From Anthonomus grandis grandis (taxonomy: Eukaryota; Arthropoda; Insecta; Coleoptera; Curculionidae): a stretch of DNA of 64,000 bases. Shown here one piece after another: positions 11,583 to 23,800 of the stretch. Positions within the stretch are counted from its first letter, which is position 1. Every line of letters starts with the position of its first letter. The position numbers and the translations under genes were made by a program. The DNA is taken from contig NC_065550.1 of the NCBI RefSeq assembly GCF_022605725.1, positions 11,098,001 through 11,162,000 on the forward strand, read 5' to 3'. Under the pieces are notes generated by a model. The model saw only the letters and a program-made list of their open reading frames with translations, was not told the origin of the DNA and made no database searches.

Positions 11583-13685
11583 ATGCCATATCTCGGCTAT
11601 CGTAAAAGCTACGACCTTCTGGATGGTCTCGTTGGATTCAGAATGACAAAACTAAGAGAAAACCATTGGAATTTTTTCGATAGCTCCCATAGAAGCCGAG
11701 ATATCGACATTCAAAATTTGAGTTTTTTTCATTTTTCGCGTATACCCCCCCCGTATCGAATTTTTTCACCAAAAATTGACTTTTTTTGAAATCAAACTAA
11801 GTATACCAGCGTCTTATTTGGGTCACCTAGATTACGAAAACACCGGGTTATAACAGGATCCGAGCAGAACTAAGGGAATGACAGCACTTTGAAAATCCTG
11901 AAAAAGTCGTTTTCGACGTCCGTTTTTCAGGCCAAAAATGAGCATCAAAAATGCCATATCTCGGCTATCGTAAATGCTACGACCTTCTGGATGGTCTCGT
12001 TGGATTCAGAATGACGAAACTAAGAGAAAACCATTGGAATTTTTCCGATAGCTCCCATAGAAGCCGAGATATCGACATTCAAAGTTTGGGTTTTTTCATT
12101 TTTCGCGTATACCCCACCGTATCGAATTTTTTCACCAAAAATTGATTTTTTTCGAAATCAAACTAAGTATACCAGCGTCTTATTTGGGTCACCTAGATTA
12201 CGAAAACACCGGGATATAACAGGATCCGAGCAGAACTAAGGGAATGAGAGGACTTTGAAAATCCTGAAAAAGTCGTTTTCGACGTCCGTTTTTCAGGCCA
12301 AAAATGGGCATCAAAATGCCATATCTCGGCTATCGTAAATGCTACAATCTTGCGGATGTTCTCGTTGGATTCAGAATGGTGAAACTAAGAAAAAACCGTT
12401 GGAATTTTCCCGATAGCTCAAAATGGGCATAAAATAAGTATACCAGCGTCTTATTTGGGTCACCTAGATTACGAAAACACCGGGTTATAACAGGATCCGA
12501 GCAGAACTAAGGGAATGAGAGCACTTTGAAAATCCTGAAAAAGTCGTTTTCGACGTCCGTTTTTGAGGCCAAAAATGGGCATCAAAAATGCCATATCTCG
12601 GCTATCGTAAAAGCTACGACCTTCCGGATGGTCTCGTTGGATTCAGAATGGCGAAACTAAGAAAAAACCGTTGGAATTTTCCCGATAGCTCCCATAGAAG
12701 CCGAGAAATCGAACTTCAAAGTTTGGGTTTTTTCATTTTTCGGGTATACCCCCCCGTATCGATTTTTTTCACCAAAAATTGATTTTTTTCGAAATCAAAC
12801 TAAGTATACCAGCGTCTTATTTGGGTCACCTAGATTACGAAAACACCGGGTTATAACAAGATCCGAGCAGAACTAAGGGAATGAAAGCACTTTGAAAATC
12901 CTGAAAAAGTCGTTTTCGACGTCCGTTTTTAAGGCCAAAAATGGGCATCACAAATGCCATATCTCGGCTATCGTAAATGCTACGATCTTGCGGATGGTCT
13001 CGTTGGATTCAGAATGGTGAAACTAAAAAAAAACCGTTGGAATTTTCCCGATAGCTCCCATAGAAGCCGAGATATCGACATTCAAAATTTGGGTTTTTTC
13101 ATTTTTCGCGTATACCCCCCCGTATCGAATTTTTTCACCAAAAATTGATTTTTTTCGAAATCAATCTAAGTAAACCAGCGTCTTATTTGGGTCACCTATA
13201 TTACGAAAACACCGGGTTATAACAGGATCCGAGCAGAACTAAGGGAAAAAGAGCACTTTGAAAATCTTGAAAAAGTCGTTTTCGACGTCCGTTTTTGAGG
13301 CCAAAAATGGGCATCAAAAATGCCATATCTCGGCTATCGTAATAGCTACGATCTTGCGGATGTTCTTGTTGGATTCAGAATGGCGAAACTAAGAAAAAAC
13401 CGTTGAAATTTTCCCGATAGCTCCCATAGAAGCCGAGATATCGACCTTCAAAGTTTGGGTTTTTTCATTTTTTGGGTATACCCCCCCGTATCGAATTTTT
13501 TCACCAAAAATTGATTTTTTTCGAAATTAAACTAAGTATACCAGCGTCTTATTTGGGTCACCTAGATTACGAAAACACCGGGTTATAACAGGATCCGAGC
13601 AGAACTAAGGGAATGAGAGCACTTTGAAAATCCTGAAAAAGTCGTTTTCGATGTCCGTTTTTGGAGCCAAAACTGAGCATAAAAA
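11583..13685. repeat. Tandem duplication of 2103 bp, copy 1
   Basis: Units at 11583, 11951, 12316 (shortened), 12588, 12954 and 13320 recur at a constant offset of 2103 bp. Both edges are clear because the flanks differ: the sequence before 11583 ends AAGGCCAAAAATGGGCATC, while the sequence before 13686 ends with the GGAGCCAAAACTGAGC variant. I noticed only about three differences between the copies. Confidence 0.93.
12420..12435. repeat. Filler at deletion joint in a 272-bp unit
   Basis: The unit that begins at 12316 reads GATAGCTC, then AAAATGGGCATAAAAT, then AAGTATACCAGCG. A large part of the unit is missing (net loss 94 bp). The 16-base filler resembles AAAATGGGCATCAAAAT just before the next unit start, so it looks copied from elsewhere in the repeat. 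The same joint occurs at 12420, 14523, 19333, 20703, 21707, 25638, 27007, 30938 and 36701, which marks descent by block duplication. Confidence 0.9.
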
Positions 13686-15788
13686 ATGCCATATCTCGGC
13701 TATCGTAAAAGCTACGACCTTCTGGATGGTCTCGTTGGATTCAGAATGACAAAACTAAGAGAAAACCATTGGAATTTTTTCGATAGCTCCCATAGAAGCC
13801 GAGATATCGACATTCAAAATTTGGGTTTTTTTCATTTTTCGCGTATACCCCCCCCGTATCGAATTTTTTCACCAAAAATTGACTTTTTTTGAAATCAAAC
13901 TAAGTATACCAGCGTCTTATTTGGGTCACCTAGATTACGAAAACACCGGGTTATAACAGGATCCGAGCAGAACTAAGGGAATGACAGCACTTTGAAAATC
14001 CTGAAAAAGTCGTTTTCGACGTCCGTTTTTCAGGCCAAAAATGAGCATCAAAAATGCCATATCTCGGCTATCGTAAATGCTACGACCTTCTGGATGGTCT
14101 CGTTGGATTCAGAATGACGAAACTAAGAGAAAACCATTGGAATTTTTCCGATAGCTCCCATAGAAGCCGAGATATCGACATTCAAAGTTTGGGTTTTTTC
14201 ATTTTTCGCGTATACCCCACCGTATCGAATTTTTTCACCAAAAATTGATTTTTTTCGAAATCAAACTAAGTATACCAGCGTCTTATTTGGGTCACCTAGA
14301 TTACGAAAACACCGGGATATAACAGGATCCGAGCAGAACTAAGGGAATGAGAGGACTTTGAAAATCCTGAAAAAGTCGTTTTCGACGTCCGTTTTTCAGG
14401 CCAAAAATGGGCATCAAAATGCCATATCTCGGCTATCGTAAATGCTACAATCTTGCGGATGTTCTCGTTGGATTCAGAATGGTGAAACTAAGAAAAAACC
14501 GTTGGAATTTTCCCGATAGCTCAAAATGGGCATAAAATAAGTATACCAGCGTCTTATTTGGGTCACCTAGATTACGAAAACACCGGGTTATAACAGGATC
14601 CGAGCAGAACTAAGGGAATGAGAGCACTTTGAAAATCCTGAAAAAGTCGTTTTCGACGTCCGTTTTTGAGGCCAAAAATGGGCATCAAAAATGCCATATC
14701 TCGGCTATCGTAAAAGCTACGACCTTCCGGATGGTCTCGTTGGATTCAGAATGGCGAAACTAAGAAAAAACCGTTGGAATTTTCCCGATAGCTCCCATAG
14801 AAGCCGAGAAATCGAACTTCAAAGTTTGGGTTTTTTCATTTTTCGGGTATACCCCCCCGTATCGATTTTTTTCACCAAAAATTGATTTTTTTCGAAATCA
14901 AACTAAGTATACCAGCGTCTTATTTGGGTCACCTAGATTACGAAAACACCGGGTTATAACAAGATCCGAGCAGAACTAAGGGAATGAAAGCACTTTGAAA
15001 ATCCTGAAAAAGTCGTTTTCGACGTCCGTTTTTAAGGCCAAAAATGGGCATCACAAATGCCATATCTCGGCTATCGTAAATGCTACGATCTTGCGGATGG
15101 TCTCGTTGGATTCAGAATGGCGAAACTAAAAAAAAACCGTTGGAATTTTCCCGATAGCTCCCATAGAAGCCGAGATATCGACATTCAAAATTTGGGTTTT
15201 TTCATTTTTCGCGTATACCCCCCCGTATCGAATTTTTTCACCAAAAATTGATTTTTTTCGAAATCAATCTAAGTAAACCAGCGTCTTATTTGGGTCACCT
15301 ATATTACGAAAACACCGGGTTATAACAGGATCCGAGCAGAACTAAGGGAAAAAGAGCACTTTGAAAATCTTGAAAAAGTCGTTTTCGACGTCCGTTTTTG
15401 AGGCCAAAAATGGGCATCAAAAATGCCATATCTCGGCTATCGTAATAGCTACGATCTTGCGGATGTTCTTGTTGGATTCAGAATGGCGAAACTAAGAAAA
15501 AACCGTTGAAATTTTCCCGATAGCTCCCATAGAAGCCGAGATATCGACTTTCAAAGTTTGGGTTTTTTCATTTTTTGGGTATACCCCCCCGTATCGAATT
15601 TTTTCACCAAAAATTGATTTTTTTCGAAATTAAACTAAGTATACCAGCGTCTTATTTGGGTCACCTAGATTACGAAAACACCGGGTTATAACAGGATCCG
15701 AGCAGAACTAAGGGAATGAGAGCACTTTGAAAATCCTGAAAAAGTCGTTTTCGATGTCCGTTTTTGGAGCCAAAACTGAGCATAAAAA
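13686..15788. repeat. Tandem duplication of 2103 bp, copy 2
   Basis: Directly follows copy 1. Differences seen: AATTTGGG here against AATTTGAG at 11711, ATGGCGAAAC at 15117 against ATGGTGAAAC at 13014, and CGACTTTC at 15545 against CGACCTTC. It passes at 15789 into the 8390-bp-offset copy of the 6835-9158 segment. Confidence 0.93.
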
Positions 15789-17548
15789 ATGCCATATCTC
15801 GGCTATCGTAAATGCTACGACCTTCCGGATGGTCTCGTTGGATTCAGAATGACGAAACTAAGAGAAAACCGTTGGAATTTTTCCGATAGCTCCCATAGAA
15901 GCCGAGATATCGACATTCAAAATTTGGGTTTTTTCATTTTTCGCGTATACCCCCCCGTATCGAATTTTTTCACCAAAAATTGATTTTTTTCGAAATCAAA
16001 CTAAGTATACCAGCGTCTTATTTGGGTCACCTAAATTACGAAAACACCGGGATATAACAGGATCCGAGCAGAACTAAGGGAATGAGAGAACTTTGAAAAT
16101 CCTGAAAAAGTCGTTTTCGACGTCCGTTTTTCAGGCCAAAAATGGGCATCAAAAATGCCATATCTCGGCTATCGTAAATGCTACGATCTTCCGGATGGTC
16201 TCGTTGGATTTAGAATGACGAAACTAAAACAAAACCGTTGGAATTTTCCAGATAGCTCCCATAAAAGCCGAGATATCGACATCCAAAGTTTGGGTTTTTT
16301 CATTTTTCGCGTATACCCCCCCGAATTTTTTCACCAAAAATTGATTTTTTTCGAAATCAAACTAAGTATACCAGCGTCCTTTTTGGGTCATCTAGATTAC
16401 GAAAACACCGGGTTATAACAGGATTCGAGCAGAACTAAGGGAATGAGGGCACTTTGAAAATCTTGAAAAAGTCGTTTTCGACGTCCGTTTTTGAGGCCAA
16501 AAATGGGCATCAAAAATGCCATATCTCGGCTATCGTAAATGCTACAATCTTGCGGATGTTCTCGTTGGTTTCAGAATGGTGAAACTAAGAAAAAACCGTT
16601 GGAATTTTTCCCGATAGCTCCCATAGAAGCCGAGATATCGACCTTCAAAGTTTGGGTTTTTTCATTTTTTGAAAAAAAATTGATTTTTTTCGAAATCAAA
16701 CTAAGTATACCAGCGTCTTATTTGGGTCACCTAGATTACGAAAACACCGGGATATAACAGGATCCGTTTTTGAGGCCAAAAATGGGCATCAAAATAGCCA
16801 TATCTCGGCTACCGTAAAAGCTACGACCTTCCGGATGGTTTCGTTGGATTTAGAATGACGAAACTAAGAAAAAACCGTTAGAATTTTCCCGATAGCTACC
16901 ATAGAAGCCGAGATATCGATCTTTAAACTTTGGGTTTTTTCATTTTTTGGGTATACCCTCCGTATCGAATTTTTTCACCAAAAATTGATTTTTTTCGAAA
17001 TCAAACTAAGTATACCAGCGTCTTATTTGGGTCACCTAGATTACGAAAACACCGGGTTATAACAAGATCCGATCAGAACTAAGGGAATGAGAGCACTTTG
17101 AAAATCCTGAAAAAGTCGTTTTCGACGTCCGTTTTTAAGGCCAAAAATTGGCATCAAAAATGCCATATCTCGGCTATCGTAAAAGCTACGACCTTCCGGA
17201 TGGTCTCGTTGGATTCAGAATGACAAAACTAAGAGAAAACCATTGGAATTTTTCCGATAGCTCCCATAGAAGCCGAGATATCGACATTCAAAATTTGGGT
17301 TTTTTCATTTTTCGCGTATACCCCCCCCGTATCGAATTTTTTCACCAAAAATTGATTTTTTTTGAAATCAAACTAAGTATACCAGCGTCTTATTTGGGTC
17401 ACCTAGATTACGAAAACACCGGGTTATAACAGGATCCGAGCAGAACTAAGGGAATGACAGCACTTTGAAAATCCTGAAAAAGTCGTTTTCGACGTCCGTT
17501 TTTTAGGCCAAAAATGGGCATCAAAAATGCCATATCTCGGCTATCGTA
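15225..17548. repeat. Third copy of the 6835-9158 segment
   Basis: Follows 6835-9158 at an offset of 8390 bp and 9159-10872 at an offset of 6676 bp. It overlaps the end of the 2103-bp copy because the CTATATTACG unit is shared by both blocks. One private change is GATAGCTACCATAG near 16893. The homology to copy 2 of the 1714-bp repeat continues through the unit at 17527. Confidence 0.9.
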
Positions 17549-17892
17549 AAAGCTACGACCTTCCGGATGGTCTCGTTGGTTTCAGAATGACGAAACTAAG
17601 ACAAAACCGTTGGAATTTTCCAGATAGCTCCCATAGAAGCCGAGATATCGACCTTTAAAGTTTGGGTTTTTTCATTTTTCGGGTATACCCCCCCGTATCG
17701 AATTTTTTCATCAAAAATTGATTTTTTTCGAAATCAAACTAAGTATACCAGCGTCTTATTTGGGTCACCTAGATTATGAAAACACCGGGTTATAACAAGA
17801 TCCGAGCAGAACTAAGGGAATGAGAGCACTTCGAAAATCCTGAAAAAGTCGTTTTCGACGTCCGTTTTTAAGGCCAAAAATGGGCATCAAAA

Positions 17893-19500
17893 ATGCCATA
17901 TCTCGGCTATCGTAAAAGCTACGACCTTCCGGATGGTCTCGTTGGATTCAGAATGACAAAACTAAGAGAAAACCATTGGAATTTTTCCGATAGCTCCCAT
18001 AGAAGCCGAGATATCGACATTCAAAATTTGGGTTTTTTCATTTTTCGCGTATACCCCCCCCGTATCGAATTTTTTCACCAAAAATTGATTTTTTTTGAAA
18101 TCAAACTAAGTATACCAGCGTCTTATTTGGGTCACCTAGATTACGAAAACACCGGGTTATAACAGGATCCGAGCAGAACTAAGGGAATGACAGCACTTTG
18201 AAAATCCTGAAAAAGTCGTTTTCGACGTCCGTTTTTTAGGCCAAAAATGGGCATCAAAAATGCCATATCTCGGCTATCGTAAAAGCTACGACCTTCCGGA
18301 TGGTCTCGTTGGATTCAGAATGACGAAACTAAGACAAAACCGTTGGAATTTTCCAGATAGCTCCCATAGAAGCCGAGATATCGACCTTTAAAGTTTGGGT
18401 TTTTTCATTTTTCGGGTATACCCCCCCGTATCGAATTTTTTCATCAAAAATTGATTTTTTTCGAAATCAAACTAAGTATACCAGCGTCTTATTTGGGTCA
18501 CCTAGATTATGAAAACACCGGGTTATAACAAGATCCGAGCAGAACTAAGGGAATGAGAGCACTTCGAAAATCCTGAAAAAGTCGTTTTCGACGTCCGTTT
18601 TTAAGGCCAAAAATGGGCATCAAAAATGCCATATCTCGGCTATCGTAAAAGCTACGACCTTCCGGATGGTCTCGTTGGATTCAGAATGACGAAACTAAGA
18701 CAAAACCGTTGGAATTTTCCAGATAGCTCCCATAGAAGCCGAGATATCGACCTTTAAAGTTTGGGTTTTTTCATTTTTCGGGTATACCCCCCCGTATCGA
18801 ATTTTTTCACCAAAAATTGATTTTTTTCGAAATCAAACTAAGTATACCAGCGTCTTATTTGGGTCACCTAGATTATGAAAACAACGGGTTATAACAAGAT
18901 CCGAGCAGAACTAAGGGAATGAGAGCACTTTGAAAATCCTGAAAAAGTCGTTTTCGACGTCCGTTTTTAAGGCCAAAAATGGGCATCAAAAATGCCATAT
19001 CTCGGCTATCGTAAAAGCTACGACCTTCCGGATGGTCTCGTTGGATTCAGAATGACAAACCTAAGAGAAAACCATTGGAATTTTTTCGATAGCTCCCATA
19101 GAAGCCGAGATATCGACATTCAAAATTTGGGTTTTTTTCATTTTTCGCGTATACCCCCCCCGTAACTTTGAAAATCCTGAAAAAGTCGTTTTCGACGTCC
19201 GTTTTTCAGGCCAAAAATGGGCATCAAAATGCCATATCTCGGCTATCGTAAATGCTACAATCTTGCGGATGTTCTCGTTGGATTCAGAATGGTGAAACTA
19301 AGAAAAAACCGTTGGAATTTTCCCGATAGCTCAAAATGGGCATAAAATAAGTATACCAGCGTCTTATTTGGGTCACCTAGATTATGAAAACACCGGGTTA
19401 TAACAAGATCCGAGCAGAACTAAGGGAATGAGAGCACTTCGAAAATCCTGAAAAAGTCGTTTTCGACGTCCGTTTTTAAGGCCAAAAATGGGCATCAAAA
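17893..19500. repeat. Tandem duplication of 1608 bp, copy 1
   Basis: Units at 17893, 18260 and 18626 recur at 19501, 19868 and 20234. The segment contains a scar at about 19164 and a 272-bp filler-type unit (filler at 19333). The step of 1608 is not a multiple of 366 because of those two shortened units. Confidence 0.9.
19009..19208. repeat. Truncated satellite 1 unit with joint at 19164
   Basis: After the eight-C box the sequence reads CCCCGTAACTTTGAAAATCC. The ordinary ATCGAATTTTTTCACC segment, the TATACCAGCG segment and the BamHI region are absent. The left part matches the TTCGATAGC subtype seen at 11583 and 24801; the right part matches the unit that precedes filler-type units. This is consistent with unequal exchange between two different subtypes. 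I saw the joint only once. Confidence 0.88.
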
Positions 19501-20500
19501 ATGCCATATCTCGGCTATCGTAAAAGCTACGACCTTCCGGATGGTCTCGTTGGATTCAGAATGACAAAACTAAGAGAAAACCATTGGAATTTTTCCGATA
19601 GCTCCCATAGAAGCCGAGATATCGACATTCAAAATTTGGGTTTTTTCATTTTTCGCGTATACCCCCCCCGTATCGAATTTTTTCACCAAAAATTGATTTT
19701 TTTTGAAATCAAACTAAGTATACCAGCGTCTTATTTGGATCACCTAGATTACGAAAACACCGGGTTATAACAGGATCCGAGCAGAACTAAGGGAATGACA
19801 GCACTTTGAAAATCCTGAAAAAGTCGTTTTCGACGTCCGTTTTTTAGGCCAAAAATGGGCATCAAAAATGCCATATCTCGGCTATCGTAAAAGCTACGAC
19901 CTTCCGGATGGTCTCGTTGGATTCAGAATGACGAAACTAAGACAAAACCGTTGGAATTTTCCAGATAGCTCCCATAGAAGCCGAGATATCGACCTTTAAA
20001 GTTTGGGTTTTTTCATTTTTCGGGTATACCCCCCCGTATCGAATTTTTTCATCAAAAATTGATTTTTTTCGAAATCAAACTAAGTATACCAGCGTCTTAT
20101 TTGGGTCACCTAGATTATGAAAACACCGGGTTATAACAAGATCCGAGCAGTACTAAGGGAATGAGAGCACTTCGAAAATCCTGAAAAAGTCGTTTTCGAC
20201 GTCCGTTTTTAAGGCCAAAAATGGGCATCAAAAATGCCATATCTCGGCTATCGTAAAAGCTACGACCTTCCGGATGGTCTCGTTGGATTCAGAATGACGA
20301 AACTAAGACAAAACCGTTGGAATTTTCCAGATAGCTCCCATAGAAGCCGAGATATCGACCTTTAAAGTTTGGGTTTTTTCATTTTTCGGGTATACCCCCC
20401 CGTATCGAATTTTTTCACCAAAAATTGATTTTTTTCGAAATCAAACTAAGTATACCAGCGTCTTATTTGGGTCACCTAGATTACGAAAACACCGGGTTAT
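19501..20500. repeat. Tandem duplication of 1608 bp, copy 2 (partial)
   Basis: Matches 17893 to about 18890 at an offset of 1608 bp. Private changes are TTATTTGGATCACC near 19733 and GCAGTACTAAGG near 20148. After about 20500 the sequence changes to a BamHI-positive unit leading to a filler-type unit. Confidence 0.9.
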
Positions 20501-20892
20501 AACAGGATCCGAGCAGAACTAAGGGAATGAGAGGACTTTGAAAATCCTGAAAAAGTCGTTTTCGACGTCCGTTTTTCAGGCCAAAAATGGGCATCAAAAT
20601 GCCATATCTCGGCTATCGTAAATGCTACAATCTTGCGGATGTTCTCGTTGGATTCAGAATGGTGAAACTAAGAAAAAACCGTTGGAATTTTCCCGATAGC
20701 TCAAAATGGGCATAAAATAAGTATACCAGCGTCTTATTTGGGTCACCTAGATTACGAAAACACTGGGTTATAACAGGATCCGAGCAGAACTAAGGGAATG
20801 AGAGCACTTTGAAAATCCTGAAAAAGTCGTTTTCGACGTCCGTTTTTGAGGCCAAAAATGGGCATCAAAAATGCCATATCTCGGCTATCGTA

Positions 20893-23800
20893 AAAGCTAC
20901 GACCTTCCGGATGGTCTCGTTGGATTCAGAATGGCGAAACTAAGAAAAAACCGTTGAAATTTTCCCGATAGCTCCCATAGAAGCCGAGAAATCGAACTTC
21001 AAAGTTTGGGTTTTTTCATTTTTCGGGTATACCCCCCCGTATCGAATTTTTTCACCAAAAATTGATTTTTTTCGAAATCAAACTAAGTATACCAGCGTCT
21101 TATTTGGGTCACCTAGATTACGAAAACACCGGGTTATAACAAGATCCGAGCAGAACTAAGGGAATGAAAGCACTTTGAAAATCCTGAAAAAGTCGTTTTC
21201 GACGTCCGTTTTTAAGGCCAAAAATGGGCATCACAAATGCCATATCTCGGCTATCGTAAATGCTACGATCTTGCGGATGGTCTCGTTGGATTCAGAATGG
21301 CGAAACTAAAAAAAAAACCGTTGGAATTTTCCCGATAGCTCCCATAGAAGCCGAGATATCGACATTCAAAATTTGGGTTTTTTCATTTTTCGCGTATACC
21401 CCCCCGTATCGAATTTTTTCACCAAAAATTAATTTTTTTCGAAATCAAACTAAGTATACCAGCGTCTTATTTGGGTCACCTAGATTACGAAAACACCGGG
21501 ATATAACAGGATCCGAGCAGAACTAAGGGAATGAGAGGACTTTGAAAATCCTGAAAAAGTCGTTTTCGACGTCCGTTTTTCAGGCCAAAAATGGGCATCA
21601 AAATGCCATATCTCGGCTATCGTAAATGCTACAATCTTGCGGATGTTCTCGTTGGATTCAGAATGGTGAAACTAAGAAAAAACCGTTGGAATTTTCCCGA
21701 TAGCTCAAAATGGGCATAAAATAAGTATACCAGCGTCTTATTTGGGTCACCTAGATTACGAAAACACTGGGTTATAACAGGATCCGAGCAGAACTAAGGG
21801 AATGAGAGCACTTTGAAAATCCTGAAAAAGTCGTTTTCGACGTCCGTTTTTGAGGCCAAAAATGGGCATCAAAAATGCCATATCTCGGCTATCGTAAAAG
21901 CTACGACCTTCCGGATGGTCTCGTTGGATTCAGAATGGCGAAACTAAGAAAAAACCGTTGAAATTTTCCCGATAGCTCCCATAGAAGCCGAGAAATCGAA
22001 CTTCAAAGTTTGGGTTTTTTCATTTTTCGGGTATACCCCCCCGTATCGAATTTTTTCACCAAAAATTGATTTTTTTCGAAATCAAACTAAGTATACCAGC
22101 GTCTTATTTGGGTCACCTAGATTACGAAAACACCGGGTTATAACAAGATCCGAGCAGAACTAAGGGAATGAAAGCACTTTGAAAATCCTGAAAAAGTCGT
22201 TTTCGACGTCCGTTTTTAAGGCCAAAAATGGGCATCACAAATGCCATATCTCGGCTATCGTAAATGCTACGATCTTGCGGATGGTCTCGTTGGATTCAGA
22301 ATGGCGAAACTAAAAAAAAACCGTTGAAATTTTCCCGATAGCTCCCATAGAAGCCGAGAAATCGAACTTCAAAGTTTGGGTTTTTTCATTTTTCGGGTAT
22401 ACCCCCCCGTATCGAATTTTTTCACCAAAAATTGATTTTTTTCGAAATCAAACTAAGTATACCAGCGTCTTATTTGGGTCACCTAGATTACGAAAACACC
22501 GGGTTATAACAAGATCCGAGCAGAACTAAGGGAATGAGAGCACTTTGAAAATCCTGAAAAAGTCGTTTCGACGTCCGTTTTTAAGGCCAAAAATGGGCAT
22601 CAAAAATGCCATATCTCGGCTATCGTAAAAGCTACGACCTTCCGGATGGTCTCGTTAGCTTCAGAATGACGAAACTAAGAGAAAACCATTGGAATTTTTC
22701 CGATAGCTCCCATAGAAGTCGAGATATCGACCTTTAAAGTTTAAGTTTTTTCATTTTTCGGGTATACCCCCCCGTATCGAATTTTTTCACCAAAAATTGA
22801 TTTTTTTCGAAATCAAACTAAGTATACCAGCGTCTTATTTGGGTCACCTAGATTACGAAAACACCGGGTTATAACAAGATCCGAGCAGAACTAAGGGAAT
22901 GAGAGCACTTTGAAAATCCTGAAAAAGTCGTTTCGACGTCCGTTTTTAAGGCCAAAAATGGGCATCAAAAATGCCATATCTCGGCTATCGTAAAAGCTAC
23001 GACCTTCCGGATGGTCTCGTTAGCTTCAGAATGACGAAACTAAGAGAAAACCATTGGAATTTTTCCGATAGCTCCCATAGAAGTCGAGATATCGACCTTT
23101 AAAGTTTAAGTTTTTTCATTTTTCGGGTATACCCCCCCGTATCGAATTTTTTCACCAAAAATTGATTTTTTTCGAAATCAAACTAAGTATACCAGCGTCT
23201 TATCTGGGTCACCTAGATTACGAAAACACCGGGTTATAACAAGATCCGAGCAGAACTAAGGGAATGAGAGCACTTTGAAAATCCTGAAAAAGTCGTTTTC
23301 GACGTCCGTTTTTAAGGCCAAAAATGGGCATCAAAAATGCCATATCTCGGCTACCGTAAAAGCTACGACCTTCCGGATGGTTTCGTTGGATTTAGAATGA
23401 CGAAACTAAGAAAAAACCGTTAGAATTTTCCCGATAGCTCCCATAGAAGCCGAGATATCGATCTTTAAACTTTGGGTTTTTTCATTTTTTGGGTATACCC
23501 TCCGTATCGAATTTTTTCACCAAAAATTGATTTTTTTCAAAATCAAACTAAGTATACCAGCGTCTTATTTGGGTCACCTAGATTACGAAAACACCGGGTT
23601 ATAACAAGATCCGATCAGAACTAAGGGAATGAGAGCACTTTGAAAATCCTGAAAAAGTCGTTTTCGACGTCCGTTTTTAAGGCCAAAAATTGGCATCAAA
23701 AATGCCATATCTCGGCTATCGTAAAAGCTACGACCTTCCGGATGGTCTCGTTGGATTCAGAATGACAAAACTAAGAGAAAACCATTGGAATTTTTCCGAT

